64,000 nucleotides of DNA from Paracrocinitomix sp039939375 (GTDB lineage Bacteria; Bacteroidota; Bacteroidia; Flavobacteriales_D; Crocinitomicaceae): positions 62,001-126,000 of the forward strand of contig JBDVJO010000003.1 in the NCBI GenBank assembly GCA_039939375.1, written 5' to 3'. Numbering within the stretch: position 1 is the first letter of the stretch; each line of letters begins with the position of its first letter. Both the position numbers and the translations under genes were made by a program. Under the pieces are notes generated by a model. It saw nothing but the letters and a program-made list of their open reading frames with translations, did not search any database and was not told where the DNA came from. Positions 51,147 through 60,278 of the stretch are shown piece by piece.

Positions 51147-52865
51147 ATGAAAAATGTAATTTTACTCTTAGGATTAGTCAGTTGTTCAACTGCATTCAAT
51201 CAGGGATTGACATCACCTGCTTTAGAATCTGCGCTGAAAAGCCCAGAAAAACAGCATAATTTAGATTTATCAAACAATGAATTGACAGGTTTACCTGAAA
51301 GCATTGGAAGTTTGAAAAACCTATATTTTATTGATTTAAGTGATAATCAGATTGTGTTTTTGCCTGAATCTTTTTGCGATATGGCGGCTCTCTCCATGAT
51401 TAATGCATCTGACAATAACTTGAAACGATTACCTTCCAATATTCAAGAACTTCATCATTTACATTCATTGGTTTTATCCAAAAACAAAATCAGCTCATTA
51501 CCTGAATCCATCTGTGATTTAGATTCGCTGGATGCTTTAGATGTTTCAGAAAATGCTTTACGAAGTTTACCAGAGTACTTTGGGAATTTATCAATGCTTA
51601 CAAGTTTAGATTTAAACGAGAATCAAATTAGTGAGTTACCAAAATCAATAGCGAACCTTACATCTTTAAACCATATTGGATTAAGTGATAATAAATTAAG
51701 CACATTACCTTCTGGTATGTCTTTGATGACCAATCTTACATATCTAAACTTAAGTGGGAATCAAATTTCTAAATTTCCAAAAGCCATAATTGAAATGTCC
51801 GCATTGACAGATTTGAATTTGAATAGAAACGAATTGAAAGCTTTATCTGATAAAATCACACAACTTAAAAATTTAGAATATCTTGATTTAGATGGGAATG
51901 AACTGAGTAAATTACCTAAAAATATTGGAGAGTTATCAAATTTAATTAGTCTTCACGCAGAGAGTAATCAAATTACAAGCTTACCAGAATCTATTGGAAA
52001 TCTCAATAATCTGAACAGCTTGAGTTTAAAAGACAATCAAATTGTTAGTCTCCCCTCTTCTATTGGAAAACTTGTTAAGCTTCAAGAATTATACATTTCT
52101 GCAAACGGGATTGCTTTGTTACCCGAAACATTTGGAGAGTTAAAGTCTTTAAGCAAATTAAATCTTGAAGATAACTTCTTAATTGATTTACCTGAGAACT
52201 TTGGAAAATTAACATTACTTGAAGATTTATATTTAGGAGGAAATCAAATCACAGAGCTTCCTGAATCGTTTGGTAAATGCACAGGGCTGTTAAGAGTTGA
52301 TCTTTCAAGAAATAAACTAAGCACCTTACCAGAAACTATTGATGGTTTGTCTATGTTATCTGAATTGAATTTAAGAGAGAATCAAATTACTGTTCTTCCT
52401 AAAGAAATTGGAGCATTAACAAACCTAACAGAGTTAAGTTTGAATGAGAATTTATTAAAAGAGCTTCCTAACACCATAGGAAACTTAGGCAGTCTTACTT
52501 CTCTCAGTTTAGATGGCAATCAACTAACGAGTTTACCAGAAGACTTTGGTGATTTGAAAAACTTAAAGCGTCTTTATTTACAAGGTAACAATATCAAAAA
52601 ACTACCTGAAAGTTTTACCAACTTAAAGAAACTGGCTTATTTAAATATGGATGCGAATAACCTGAAAACGCTTCCAAAAAACATCTCAGAGTTGACATCA
52701 TTAAACTACTTGAGTTTAGAGAACAATTCTCTGAAGTCTTTGCCAGAAAGCATAGGAGAATTAATAAACTTAAAAACCTTGATTTTGAAAGGTAATTTGT
52801 TCTCAGAAAAAGAACAGGCAAGAATACGAGCTTTGGTTCCGAAAGATTGTGACATCAGATTTTAA
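51147..52865 (+). CDS. Leucine-rich repeat protein (23 LRRs)
   Basis: This 572-residue exported protein has an N-terminal signal (MKNVILLLGLVSC; Cys13 could be lipidated) followed by 23 bacterial-type leucine-rich repeats of exactly 23 residues each (about residues 38-560). The consensus is LxxLPxxIGxLxxLxxLxLxxNxI. A short cap ends RIRALVPKDCDIRF. There is no type IX tail, transmembrane helix or catalytic domain. LRRs bind proteins, so an adhesion or envelope scaffold role is possible but not shown. It is monocistronic, with a strong terminator after it. Confidence 0.9.
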   Translation: MKNVILLLGLVSCSTAFNQGLTSPALESALKSPEKQHNLDLSNNELTGLPESIGSLKNLYFIDLSDNQIVFLPESFCDMAALSMINASDNNLKRLPSNIQELHHLHSLVLSKNKISSLPESICDLDSLDALDVSENALRSLPEYFGNLSMLTSLDLNENQISELPKSIANLTSLNHIGLSDNKLSTLPSGMSLMTNLTYLNLSGNQISKFPKAIIEMSALTDLNLNRNELKALSDKITQLKNLEYLDLDGNELSKLPKNIGELSNLISLHAESNQITSLPESIGNLNNLNSLSLKDNQIVSLPSSIGKLVKLQELYISANGIALLPETFGELKSLSKLNLEDNFLIDLPENFGKLTLLEDLYLGGNQITELPESFGKCTGLLRVDLSRNKLSTLPETIDGLSMLSELNLRENQITVLPKEIGALTNLTELSLNENLLKELPNTIGNLGSLTSLSLDGNQLTSLPEDFGDLKNLKRLYLQGNNIKKLPESFTNLKKLAYLNMDANNLKTLPKNISELTSLNYLSLENNSLKSLPESIGELINLKTLILKGNLFSEKEQARIRALVPKDCDIRF

Positions 52866-52866
52866 A

Positions 52867-52905
52867 CAAAAAAAGCCCGCTTGAAAATTCAAGCGGGCTT
52901 TTTTT
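52867..52905. terminator. Bidirectional terminator between LRR and trxA genes
   Basis: A perfect stem (AGCCCGCTTGAA and TTCAAGCGGGCT) is flanked by A on the left and T on the right, so it can end both the LRR transcript and the convergent trxA transcript. Confidence 0.9.
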
Positions 52906-52922
52906 ATAATGAGAAAACGCTC

Positions 52923-53240
52923 TTATAATATTGCGTCTAATTTTTCTGTTAATTGAGCTTTAGGAACTGCTCCTACTGACTTATCAACAACTTCACCATT
53001 CTTAATGAACGCTACTGTAGGAATATTTCTTACTCCAAATTTAGCTGCAATAGCTTGGTTGTTATCAACGTCAACTTTACCAATGATTGCTTTTCCTTCG
53101 TACTCGGTGTGCATTTCATCAATAAGTGGACCGATCATTCTACAAGGTCCGCACCATGCTGCCCAAAAATCTAATACTACTGGTTTATCTGATTTTCCAA
53201 CAATCTCTTCGTAGTTTGCGTCTGTAATTTCAACTGCCAT
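52923..53240 (-). CDS. trxA: Thioredoxin
   Basis: This 105-residue canonical thioredoxin has redox site WCGPC (Cys30/33), DFWAAWCGPCRMIGP, the cis-Pro segment VRNIPTVAFIKNGE (about 71-84) and standard length. It is cytoplasmic, with no signal. It is the likely substrate of the TrxB encoded 16 kb away. It is monocistronic and convergent with the LRR gene; 120 bp without a gene lies upstream, where no clear TAnnTTTG box was found. Confidence 0.97.
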   Translation of the reverse strand: MAVEITDANYEEIVGKSDKPVVLDFWAAWCGPCRMIGPLIDEMHTEYEGKAIIGKVDVDNNQAIAAKFGVRNIPTVAFIKNGEVVDKSVGAVPKAQLTEKLDAIL

Positions 53241-53360
53241 AATTATTCTTTTTAATCTTTAATATTTCAATTTAATCTCTTCAACATGTATACCAAATTG
53301 GGTTTGCTGCCATGTTGTCGTTAATTAGAACGAATTTGAGGTTTTCGTCTTACAAAAATG

Positions 53361-54899
53361 TCAAATTTCTGCCTTTATTTCTTCTCTTTTTGAAAAAATC
53401 CACAAAAAGATATAAACAACTGCCGCGTTTATCCCCAATAATTCTGATCCGAAAACATAGCCGGTTTCTGCTTTAACAAATATATCATGAGCAATATAGA
53501 TGAGAATAGGCACTAGAATACAAATGATGGCAGATGCCATATCCATTACCTTCCGTTTAGAAATAATGCCAAACATAAATAGACCTAATAAAGGACCGTA
53601 AGTATATCCAGCTGCTTTAAACAATGTCCAAACTACGCTATCCTCAGTAAGGTATTTGAAAATGATAATGGTAATCAACAAGGCCACAGACATACCAACG
53701 TGTGTGTACATCCTTAACTGCTTTGAATTTTTACGATTCGACTGTTCCTTAGATTCCAGAATATCATCATTTTCTTCTCTAGCTCTTTTCTCCAAGTTCA
53801 AAAAATCAACCGAGAAAGACGTAGTCAAAGAAGTTAAAGCTGAATCAGCACTGCTATATGCAGCCGCTATTAATCCTAATAAAAAGAAGATTCCAACTGC
53901 CAATCCTAAATCGGCCTGAAGGGCAATAGTTGCGAAAAGTAAATCGCCATCTCCTGATTCACTGGTAGAAACCGCCATCCATTCTTTCATGATCTCTGGG
54001 TGCGCATCTACATATAAAAATAACAATCCACCGAGCATTACGAACAATACATTCACCCAAAACAGGACTAATGAGAAAGAAATCATATTTTTCTTAGCTT
54101 CATTTTGATCTTTACAAGTCAGATTCTTTTGCATCATGTCTTGATCAACTCCGGTCATACCTAATGTAATGAACAACCCACCCAAAACTCCTTTCCACCA
54201 ATAATTCCCAGCCATAGGGTCATCTACCTGCCAAACGGTACCCATACCGGCTTCTGATATGCGATCGTAAACATCTGTTAAAGCAATATTTAATTCGTCC
54301 GAGATTAAATAAATACTTAACCCCACAGATATTAACATAAATAAGGTCTGTAAGGTATCTGTCCAAATAATGGTTTTAATTCCACCTCTAAAAGTATAAA
54401 CCCAAATAAGGAGAATACTAATGGTAACCGTTACCCAAAAAGGGATTCCGAACGAATCAAAAACAAACTTTTGAAGGACATTGGCCACCAAATACATTCT
54501 TAGGGAAGCCCCGATTAACCGAGAGAGAATAAAAAAACCTGCACCAATTTTATAGGTTGCTACTCCAAATCTTTGCTCTAGATAAGCGTAGATAGATGTT
54601 AAATTCAGCCGATAATACAGTGGGAGCAAAACAAACGCTATAATGACGTACCCTAAAATATAGCCCAGCGCCATTTGCAAATACGTAAAGCCTGAACCTT
54701 GAATAATTCCTGGAATAGATATAAAAGTTACACCTGACAAAGATGCTCCAATCATTCCGAAAGCAACAACATACCATTTATTATTTTTATTTCCGGTAAA
54801 GAAAGTATCATTATCTCCCTTTTTACCAGTCAGATACGAGATAACCATGAGTACAACGAAGTATCCGATCAGTAAACTAAGTATCAAAGGAATGGTCAT
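53361..54899 (-). CDS. Sodium:solute symporter
   Basis: This 512-residue SSS-family carrier has about 13 helices. The N-terminus TIPLILSLLIGYFVVLMVISYL and the signature region around AFGMIGASLSGVTFISIPG (about 46-64) are typical. GMTGVDQDMMQKNLTC (about 241-256) matches the family's conserved helix 6 segment. A cytoplasmic charged loop near residue 370-395 is rich in Glu and Lys. Sugar, amino acid or organic acid could be the solute. Its start is 47 bp from that of the divergent decarboxylase gene, so an amine or amino-acid link is conceivable but untested. Confidence 0.88.
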   Translation of the reverse strand: MTIPLILSLLIGYFVVLMVISYLTGKKGDNDTFFTGNKNNKWYVVAFGMIGASLSGVTFISIPGIIQGSGFTYLQMALGYILGYVIIAFVLLPLYYRLNLTSIYAYLEQRFGVATYKIGAGFFILSRLIGASLRMYLVANVLQKFVFDSFGIPFWVTVTISILLIWVYTFRGGIKTIIWTDTLQTLFMLISVGLSIYLISDELNIALTDVYDRISEAGMGTVWQVDDPMAGNYWWKGVLGGLFITLGMTGVDQDMMQKNLTCKDQNEAKKNMISFSLVLFWVNVLFVMLGGLLFLYVDAHPEIMKEWMAVSTSESGDGDLLFATIALQADLGLAVGIFFLLGLIAAAYSSADSALTSLTTSFSVDFLNLEKRAREENDDILESKEQSNRKNSKQLRMYTHVGMSVALLITIIIFKYLTEDSVVWTLFKAAGYTYGPLLGLFMFGIISKRKVMDMASAIICILVPILIYIAHDIFVKAETGYVFGSELLGINAAVVYIFLWIFSKREEIKAEI

Positions 54900-54946
54900 A
54901 ATTGCTTAACTTAAGACATCCAAATATCCGTAATCAAATCCAACTC

Positions 54947-56377
54947 ATGACAGATTTATTAAAAAAAATATCTGAACTAGAGGAACAATCGGCCCAACTT
55001 GAACCTTCACAAACCGAGAGAGATCAATACCTTTCGCAACTTTCTTGTTACACCAACAATTTCATCAACACCATTGATGACATCAATTCCTATTACGGAA
55101 CAGATGCCAATGCTGAAGCTTTAAAAATAAAAGACCGCAAAATCACTCTCCCTGAAGCTTTAGAGCTTTATAGCAAAGAAGTAATTGAAACTGGAATCGT
55201 TGCTTCATCTGGAGGACATATAGGATACATACCAGGCGGCGGAATATATCTTTCAGCTATTGCAGATTTTTTGGCAGACATTTCAAATGAATATGCAGGA
55301 ATGTATTTCGGAGGTCCCGGAGCTGTTACCATTGAAAATGAATTGATTAATTGGTTAAAGTCTATGTTCAGATTTCCTGAATCTGCAGTTGGAAATTTAA
55401 CTTCAGGTGGATCAATCGCTAACTTAATTGCACTAACAGCTGCTCGGGATAAGCATGGTATTAAAAACGAAAAAATCACTCAAAGCGTAATCTATTTGAG
55501 TGAGCAAGTTCATCATTGCACTCAAAAAGCTTTAAGGATTATTGGCCTAGGGGATGTCATTATTAGAACAATAGAAATTGATGCAAACTCTAAAATAAAA
55601 GTTGATCATTTAAAAAGTTTAATTGAAGCTGATAAAGCTGCTGGCTTAAACCCATTCTTGGTATTAGCATCTGCAGGAACAACCGATACTGGGGCCATAG
55701 ATCCTTTAAAAGAAATTGGAGAAATTGCCAAAGCAAATAAGTTATGGTACCATATTGATGGTGCTTATGGCGGATTTTTTATTTTGACTGAAAGAGCTGG
55801 CAGCAAATTTGAAGGTATTGAATTAGCCGATTCATTAGTAATTGATCCTCACAAAGGCTTATTTCTTCCTTATGGATTAGGAGCCGTTTTAGTGAAAGAT
55901 AAGGAAGCCCTGTTTCATTCGCATCACTATACTGCTAATTATATGCAAGATGCTTTTCAAGATGGCATGCCGATTAACCCCGCAGATACTTCTCCAGAAC
56001 TTACAAAACACTTTAGAGGCCTGAGACTGTGGTTACCCTTGCAAATTCATGGATTAGATCCTTTTAAAGCGTGTTTAGAAGAAAAATTGTATTTGACTGA
56101 TTACTTCAGAGCCGAGTTAGATAAAAGAGGCTTTATGTTAGGACCAGCGCCTGATTTATCAGTGAGCTATTTCTGGTACCCAAATGATGACGAAGATACT
56201 TTCAACAAAAAATTAATGGAAGAAATTCACAAAGACGGTAGAATATTCTTGAGTTCATCTGTGATTCATCAACGCTACGTAATTAGAATGGCTATTCTCT
56301 CGTTCAGAACTAAAAAACATACAATTGACACTTGTTTAGAAATGATTGACGATTGTTTAGAGAGAGTTTTGGTTTGA
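54947..56377 (+). CDS. PLP-dependent decarboxylase/aminotransferase-fold protein
   Basis: This 476-residue protein is of the aromatic-L-amino-acid/glutamate decarboxylase group (fold type I). It has SGGSIANLIALTAARDKHG (about 160-178), HIDGAYGGFFIL (about 274-285) and the cofactor Lys in VIDPHKGLFLPYGLGA (about 304-319). Substrate is not clear from sequence. A TTG-led frame opens at 54902, but ATG 54947 gives a normal family N-terminus. It is divergent from the sodium symporter. Downstream lies a repeat-rich region with no gene. Confidence 0.85.
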   Translation: MTDLLKKISELEEQSAQLEPSQTERDQYLSQLSCYTNNFINTIDDINSYYGTDANAEALKIKDRKITLPEALELYSKEVIETGIVASSGGHIGYIPGGGIYLSAIADFLADISNEYAGMYFGGPGAVTIENELINWLKSMFRFPESAVGNLTSGGSIANLIALTAARDKHGIKNEKITQSVIYLSEQVHHCTQKALRIIGLGDVIIRTIEIDANSKIKVDHLKSLIEADKAAGLNPFLVLASAGTTDTGAIDPLKEIGEIAKANKLWYHIDGAYGGFFILTERAGSKFEGIELADSLVIDPHKGLFLPYGLGAVLVKDKEALFHSHHYTANYMQDAFQDGMPINPADTSPELTKHFRGLRLWLPLQIHGLDPFKACLEEKLYLTDYFRAELDKRGFMLGPAPDLSVSYFWYPNDDEDTFNKKLMEEIHKDGRIFLSSSVIHQRYVIRMAILSFRTKKHTIDTCLEMIDDCLERVLV

Positions 56378-56413
56378 TGTTTTGAAGGTAGAAACTTATT
56401 GGGGTTTTCGCTG

Positions 56414-56700
56414 CGAGATGACCTGTGTTGAAACTCGAAACTCGTTTTTGCTCTTCATGTACCGCTGACCGAGCGGAGTCGAAGTAAGCCGAGGTGGAGG
56501 TAATTGGCGTGTTTCGTTCTTCATTTGCCGCTGACCTAGCGTAGCCGAGGTGAAGGTTCGTGACGAGATGACCTGTATTGAAACTGGAGACTGGAAACTC
56601 GTTTTTGTTCTTTAGTTACCGCTGACCGAGCAGAGTCGAGGTAAAGGCAATTGGCGTTGTTAGTTGTAATTCTAATTTACTTTTGCCTTTTACCTAATGC
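56414..56700. repeat. REP-like intergenic repeat cluster
   Basis: The 367-bp region without a gene (56378-56744) holds two copies, 150 bp apart (56414 and 56564), of a unit starting CGAGATGACCTGT. Inside are three copies of a palindromic core near CCGCTGACCGAGCGG (56462, 56528 and 56619) followed by a GTCGAGG-type word. The bases are more GC-rich than the neighbours. Similar short palindromes are common intergenic repeats in Bacteroidota. No coding signal is seen. Confidence 0.7.
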
Positions 56701-56744
56701 CTACGTAAACTTTACCTTTTAACAAGAACCTAAACTCACAAAAC

Positions 56745-57743
56745 TCACTCCCCATAAAACTTCTGAATGGTCTCTTCTGCTAATTTATTTTGAGGTGTAA
56801 AATCAGTATCCCCTCTTCCACCAGCGTGTTCATGATTATGATACCATTTCCAAATAAATCCTCCTTTAAACCATGGCTTCTTCCAGATTGTTTGAAAAAA
56901 TGACCTAAAGGCCATGTCTTGCACTTTTTCTGAAAACTTGCCATCATCTTTATGTTCCCATGGCGAAATCGTTGCCTTTGAAGTACTTTTGAAGCCAAAC
57001 TCTGTAAATACTATTTTCTTTTTCTTAGAACTTGAGTATTGCTCTAACAATGGCATAATTGTTTTCCAGGATTTAATTAACTCAGACATCTTTGGGTTTT
57101 CTACAAGGCTTAACGGAAAATAAGAGTCTATCCCAATATAATCCAACTGATTCCAAAAAGGAACTTTTTGGTAATCGTCCCAATTCGCTGCATATATCAG
57201 TTTTCCGGTATATTTCGTCCTAATTTCTTTTATTAAATCCTTCCAAAACTGTGGACGGGCTTCTACAAACTTCCCCCACTCTGTTCCAATTGAGAACATT
57301 TCTACCTTTTCAGATACAGCCAAATCAACAAAAGTCATGATGTATTTTTTATAGCTAGATTCAAACTTTTCCCATTGCGCTTCTGTTTCGCAAGAATAGA
57401 TTCCAGTATAAGAGTTATGGCCAATCCAAATATGGGGCTTAATCATTACTTTCAAGCCCTGATCTTTCGCTAACTTTACGCAAGCTTTAATCGCCTCTGG
57501 GCGTTCTCCAACCCATTGAAATTTAGAATCATATACAACTTCATGGTCTTTTAAAAAACCATAAGGAACAATAGATATCCAATTCGCATTAATTGTTGCG
57601 ATTGGTTTAATGTCTTTAGAAGTCGTTGTTTTATTAGCTGCAGAAAAGGACACCCCTTTGAACAGAATATTTTCTCCAGCAAAGCCGCAAAAACAACTAA
57701 ACAATAAAATAGATAAAAGCAGTTTACGCACTGATGACTTCAA
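56745..57743 (-). CDS. Glycoside hydrolase family 113-like protein
   Basis: This 332-residue exported TIM-barrel protein has a signal peptide (MKSSVRKLLLSILLFSCFCG). The likely acid/base Glu155 lies in SIGTEWGKF and the likely nucleophile Glu248 in VFTEFGF, as in GH113 mannanases and related barrels. GLKVMIKPHIWIG (about 96-108) and GGFIWKWY near the end are also typical. Substrate could be mannan or another glycan. Its start overlaps the CoA-binding protein gene by 20 bp. Confidence 0.82.
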   Translation of the reverse strand: MKSSVRKLLLSILLFSCFCGFAGENILFKGVSFSAANKTTTSKDIKPIATINANWISIVPYGFLKDHEVVYDSKFQWVGERPEAIKACVKLAKDQGLKVMIKPHIWIGHNSYTGIYSCETEAQWEKFESSYKKYIMTFVDLAVSEKVEMFSIGTEWGKFVEARPQFWKDLIKEIRTKYTGKLIYAANWDDYQKVPFWNQLDYIGIDSYFPLSLVENPKMSELIKSWKTIMPLLEQYSSSKKKKIVFTEFGFKSTSKATISPWEHKDDGKFSEKVQDMAFRSFFQTIWKKPWFKGGFIWKWYHNHEHAGGRGDTDFTPQNKLAEETIQKFYGE

Positions 57744-58101
57744 ATTGATTCGTTCTTAATAACACCAAAGTACATGCCACTTCTACATTAATTCCAGCAG
57801 ATTTTAACTTTTCCATAAATACTGGATTCTCTGTTCCTGGATTGAAAATAACGCGTTGCGGTTTTAAAGCTATGATTGAATCATAGTAAGGCGTTTGATT
57901 CTCTGGACTCAAATAAAGTGTAACTGTATCCAAATGAGCCTCAGTGGGCATTTCTTTTTGGATTTGTACTCCACGAATATCCCCTACTTTTAAACCAACA
58001 GCAATAACTTCGTGGCCATAATCCAACAACATATTAATTGCCAAATTTGAATAACGCTCAGCTTTTAAGCTTGCTCCTAATACCAATACTTTTTGTGACA
58101 T
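57724..58101 (-). CDS. CoA-binding domain protein
   Basis: This 125-residue protein consists of a single CoA-binding (CoA_binding_2, YccU-like) Rossmann domain. VLVLGASLKAERYSNLAINM (about 5-24) holds the nucleotide loop, with GIRG-like VGDIRGVQIQ (about 38-47) and IFNPGTENPVF (about 85-95). It may bind CoA or a nucleotide and modulate metabolism; no catalytic site is known. It is 95 bp from the divergent panB, a pantothenate (CoA precursor) gene, which is suggestive but not proof of a link. Confidence 0.85.
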   Translation of the reverse strand: MSQKVLVLGASLKAERYSNLAINMLLDYGHEVIAVGLKVGDIRGVQIQKEMPTEAHLDTVTLYLSPENQTPYYDSIIALKPQRVIFNPGTENPVFMEKLKSAGINVEVACTLVLLRTNQFEVISA

Positions 58102-58168
58102 ATCTCAAATATACTGTTTTGACGGCTAATTTTTAAAGAACTTTCAGATAGGACGATTAAATTATTCC

Positions 58169-58176
58169 TACTTTTG
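58169..58176 (+). promoter_or_regulatory. panB: -7 box TACTTTTG for panB
   Basis: An exact TAnnTTTG match lies 20 bp before the panB ATG. It also lies between panB and the divergent CoA-binding gene. No -33 TTG at the usual spacing. Confidence 0.5.
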
Positions 58177-58196
58177 GTCAATTAAAATGATACAAA

Positions 58197-59012
58197 ATGT
58201 CAGTTCACAAAGAGGTTAAGAAAATTACCACGCATGTATTGCAAGAGATGAAATCTAACAATGAGAAGATTTCAATGCTTACAGGCTACGATTACTCAAT
58301 GGCTAGAATATTAGATGAAGCTGGAGTGGATATAATTTTAGTTGGTGATTCAGCCTCTAACGTTATGGCCGGACATGAAACGACACTCCCGATCACGCTA
58401 GATCAAATGATTTATCATGCCGCTTCAGTGGTTAGAGCGATTAATAGAGCTTTAGTGGTAGTTGATTTACCTTTTGGATCATATCAAGGAAACTCTAAAG
58501 AGGCCTTAACTTCTGCCATTAGAATCATGAAAGAAACTGGCGGACACTCAGTAAAATTAGAAGGTGGAAAAGAAGTGATAGAATCAGTACAACGAATTTT
58601 AACTGCTGGAATTCCTGTAATGGGACATCTTGGCTTAACTCCTCAATCTATCTACAAATTTGGAACTTACACGGTAAGAGCTAAAGAAGAAGAAGAAGCC
58701 AATAGATTAATTGAAGATGCAAAGTTGCTAGAAGCGGCTGGATGCTTCGCCTTAATTCTTGAGAAAATTCCTGCTGAACTTGGAAAGCAAGTTGCAGAAG
58801 AATTAACCATTCCAGTAATTGGTATTGGAGCCGGAAATGGCGTAGATGGTCAAGTATTAGTTAGTCACGACATGTTAGGAATTAACAACGAATTTAATCC
58901 GAGATTTTTGAGAAAGTACAATAATCTTTACGACCAAATGTTCACTTCATTCCAAGAATATATTTCTGACGTAAGATCTGGCGATTTCCCAAGTGATGAC
59001 GAGCAGTACTAA
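58197..59012 (+). CDS. panB: 3-methyl-2-oxobutanoate hydroxymethyltransferase
   Basis: This 271-residue enzyme makes ketopantoate from 3-methyl-2-oxobutanoate, the first committed step toward pantothenate and CoA. Mg-binding and substrate motifs are LVGDSASNVMAGHETT (about 45-60), VVVDLPFGSYQG (about 83-94), SVKLEGG (about 117-123) and VMGHLGLTPQSI (about 140-151). IPVIGIGAGNGVDGQVLVSHD (about 203-223) is also conserved. Length and motifs are normal. Overlaps the pseudouridine synthase gene by 17 bp. Confidence 0.97.
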   Translation: MSVHKEVKKITTHVLQEMKSNNEKISMLTGYDYSMARILDEAGVDIILVGDSASNVMAGHETTLPITLDQMIYHAASVVRAINRALVVVDLPFGSYQGNSKEALTSAIRIMKETGGHSVKLEGGKEVIESVQRILTAGIPVMGHLGLTPQSIYKFGTYTVRAKEEEEANRLIEDAKLLEAAGCFALILEKIPAELGKQVAEELTIPVIGIGAGNGVDGQVLVSHDMLGINNEFNPRFLRKYNNLYDQMFTSFQEYISDVRSGDFPSDDEQY

Positions 59013-59685
59013 CAATCTACAAGTGATTTATGAAGACAACCATTTAATTGTTGTCAATAAAAGATCTGGAGACATTGTTCAGGGTGATAAAACAGGAGAT
59101 GCACCTTTGAGTGACTTTGTCAAGGCTTATATCAAAAAGAAATACAACAAACCTGGAGATGTCTATTTAGGTACCGTTCACAGATTAGATCGTCCAACAA
59201 CCGGAATCGTTTTATTTGCGAGAACATCTAAAGCCTTGAGCCGAATGAATAAGTTGTTTGCGGATAAAAACATCCAGAAAACCTATTGGGCAGTTACTGA
59301 ACAGGCACCTAAACCAGCAACCGGAATTTGTGATAATTGGTTAAAAAAGAACGAAAAGCAAAATAAAAGCTATGTTGTGAAAAAGGGTGATGGTAAACAT
59401 GCCGAACTAACCTACAAAACGCTAGGAGCATCTGATAAATATCACCTGGTTGAAGTATTGCCAAAAACAGGCCGACATCATCAAATTAGAGTGCAATTAT
59501 CGCATCAGAAAGCAATTATAAAAGGAGATTTAAAATACGGAGCCAAACGATCGAATAAAGACGGCTCTATTCATCTTCATGCTCGAAAACTTGAATTTAT
59601 TCATCCTACAACAAAAGAGCCAGTGACAATAGTTGCTCCTACTCCAGAAGATCCCGTTTGGAATTATTTTAGTGCTAAGTTTTAA
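58996..59685 (+). CDS. RluD/RluA-family pseudouridine synthase
   Basis: This 229-residue protein modifies uridine in rRNA or tRNA. Catalytic Asp lies in the HRLDRPTTGIVLFA motif (about 62-75). IYEDNHLIVVNKRSGDIVQG (about 10-29) and TGRHHQIRVQLSHQ (about 157-170) are also typical. It lacks an S4 domain, so it is a minimal enzyme. The preceding GTG is in frame but ATG 58996 is the better start. Likely translationally coupled to panB. Confidence 0.93.
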   Translation: MTSSTNNLQVIYEDNHLIVVNKRSGDIVQGDKTGDAPLSDFVKAYIKKKYNKPGDVYLGTVHRLDRPTTGIVLFARTSKALSRMNKLFADKNIQKTYWAVTEQAPKPATGICDNWLKKNEKQNKSYVVKKGDGKHAELTYKTLGASDKYHLVEVLPKTGRHHQIRVQLSHQKAIIKGDLKYGAKRSNKDGSIHLHARKLEFIHPTTKEPVTIVAPTPEDPVWNYFSAKF

Positions 59686-59690
59686 TTTTG

Positions 59691-60164
59691 ATGAAAGAAT
59701 ATCAAGTTAAAATGAGAGATCATGGTAAGTTGAAAAAAAGATACCTGTACTTTTTAGCAACAGTGGTCATTATTTTAATTTTTGCAGTTCCTATTTTGAT
59801 TAAATCAATTGATTTGGCTCAAGGAGGTTTTATTTTTCTTTTTGTGGGGACTTTTTTATTATTTATTCTTAGCATTTTGGTTGCTTTGAAAAGCATCAAA
59901 AACGATACTCCCATTCGAATTAACCAAGATGCTATCACTAGCAAACATTATGGCGTTTTGAAGATTGTAGATATTGCAGCAGTTGAAATTCCGATTAATT
60001 ATAATGGTCATCATTCATTGTTAATTCTCACAATGAAGTCGGGAAAAATTTATTCTGTGAACGTTTTGAATAAATACAATGGATTTGCGAATGACGAATT
60101 TGACCGTTTCGTTTCTACTTTTAAAAAGGTGTTAAAAATGAATAATTTAGAAATTAAAAATTAG
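59691..60164 (+). CDS. Hypothetical two-helix membrane protein (PH-like tail)
   Basis: This 157-residue protein has two hydrophobic helices (about residues 19-39 and 46-68) followed by a soluble domain. TPIRINQDAITSKHYGVLKI and LLILTMKSGKIYSVNVLNKY look like the beta-strands of a bacterial PH-type domain. Family not firmly known. It starts 5 bp after the pseudouridine synthase stop and is probably in the same transcript. Confidence 0.65.
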   Translation: MKEYQVKMRDHGKLKKRYLYFLATVVIILIFAVPILIKSIDLAQGGFIFLFVGTFLLFILSILVALKSIKNDTPIRINQDAITSKHYGVLKIVDIAAVEIPINYNGHHSLLILTMKSGKIYSVNVLNKYNGFANDEFDRFVSTFKKVLKMNNLEIKN

Positions 60165-60249
60165 CGTTTTCAAGAGTTAACTTATTTGAAGTATTAACCT
60201 GAAACTCAACAACCAAAAGCGAACAAAGTGAGCGCACCAAAAACCAGAA

Positions 60250-60268
60250 GTATCGGCTAAGCCGATAC
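60250..60268. repeat. Perfect palindrome between convergent genes
   Basis: GTATCGGC and GCCGATAC form a perfect 8-bp stem with loop TAA. There is no T run, so it is a weak terminator at best. Nearby AGCGAACAAAGTGAGCG is another short palindrome, so the 114-bp gap recalls the REP-like DNA at 56.4 kb. Confidence 0.55.
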
Positions 60269-60278
60269 GAACCAATTA

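Noticed and set aside
51147..52865. Regular DNA repeats as a possible CRISPR or minisatellite
   Set aside because: The periodicity is 69 bp, in frame and diverged, and comes from the leucine-rich repeat protein.
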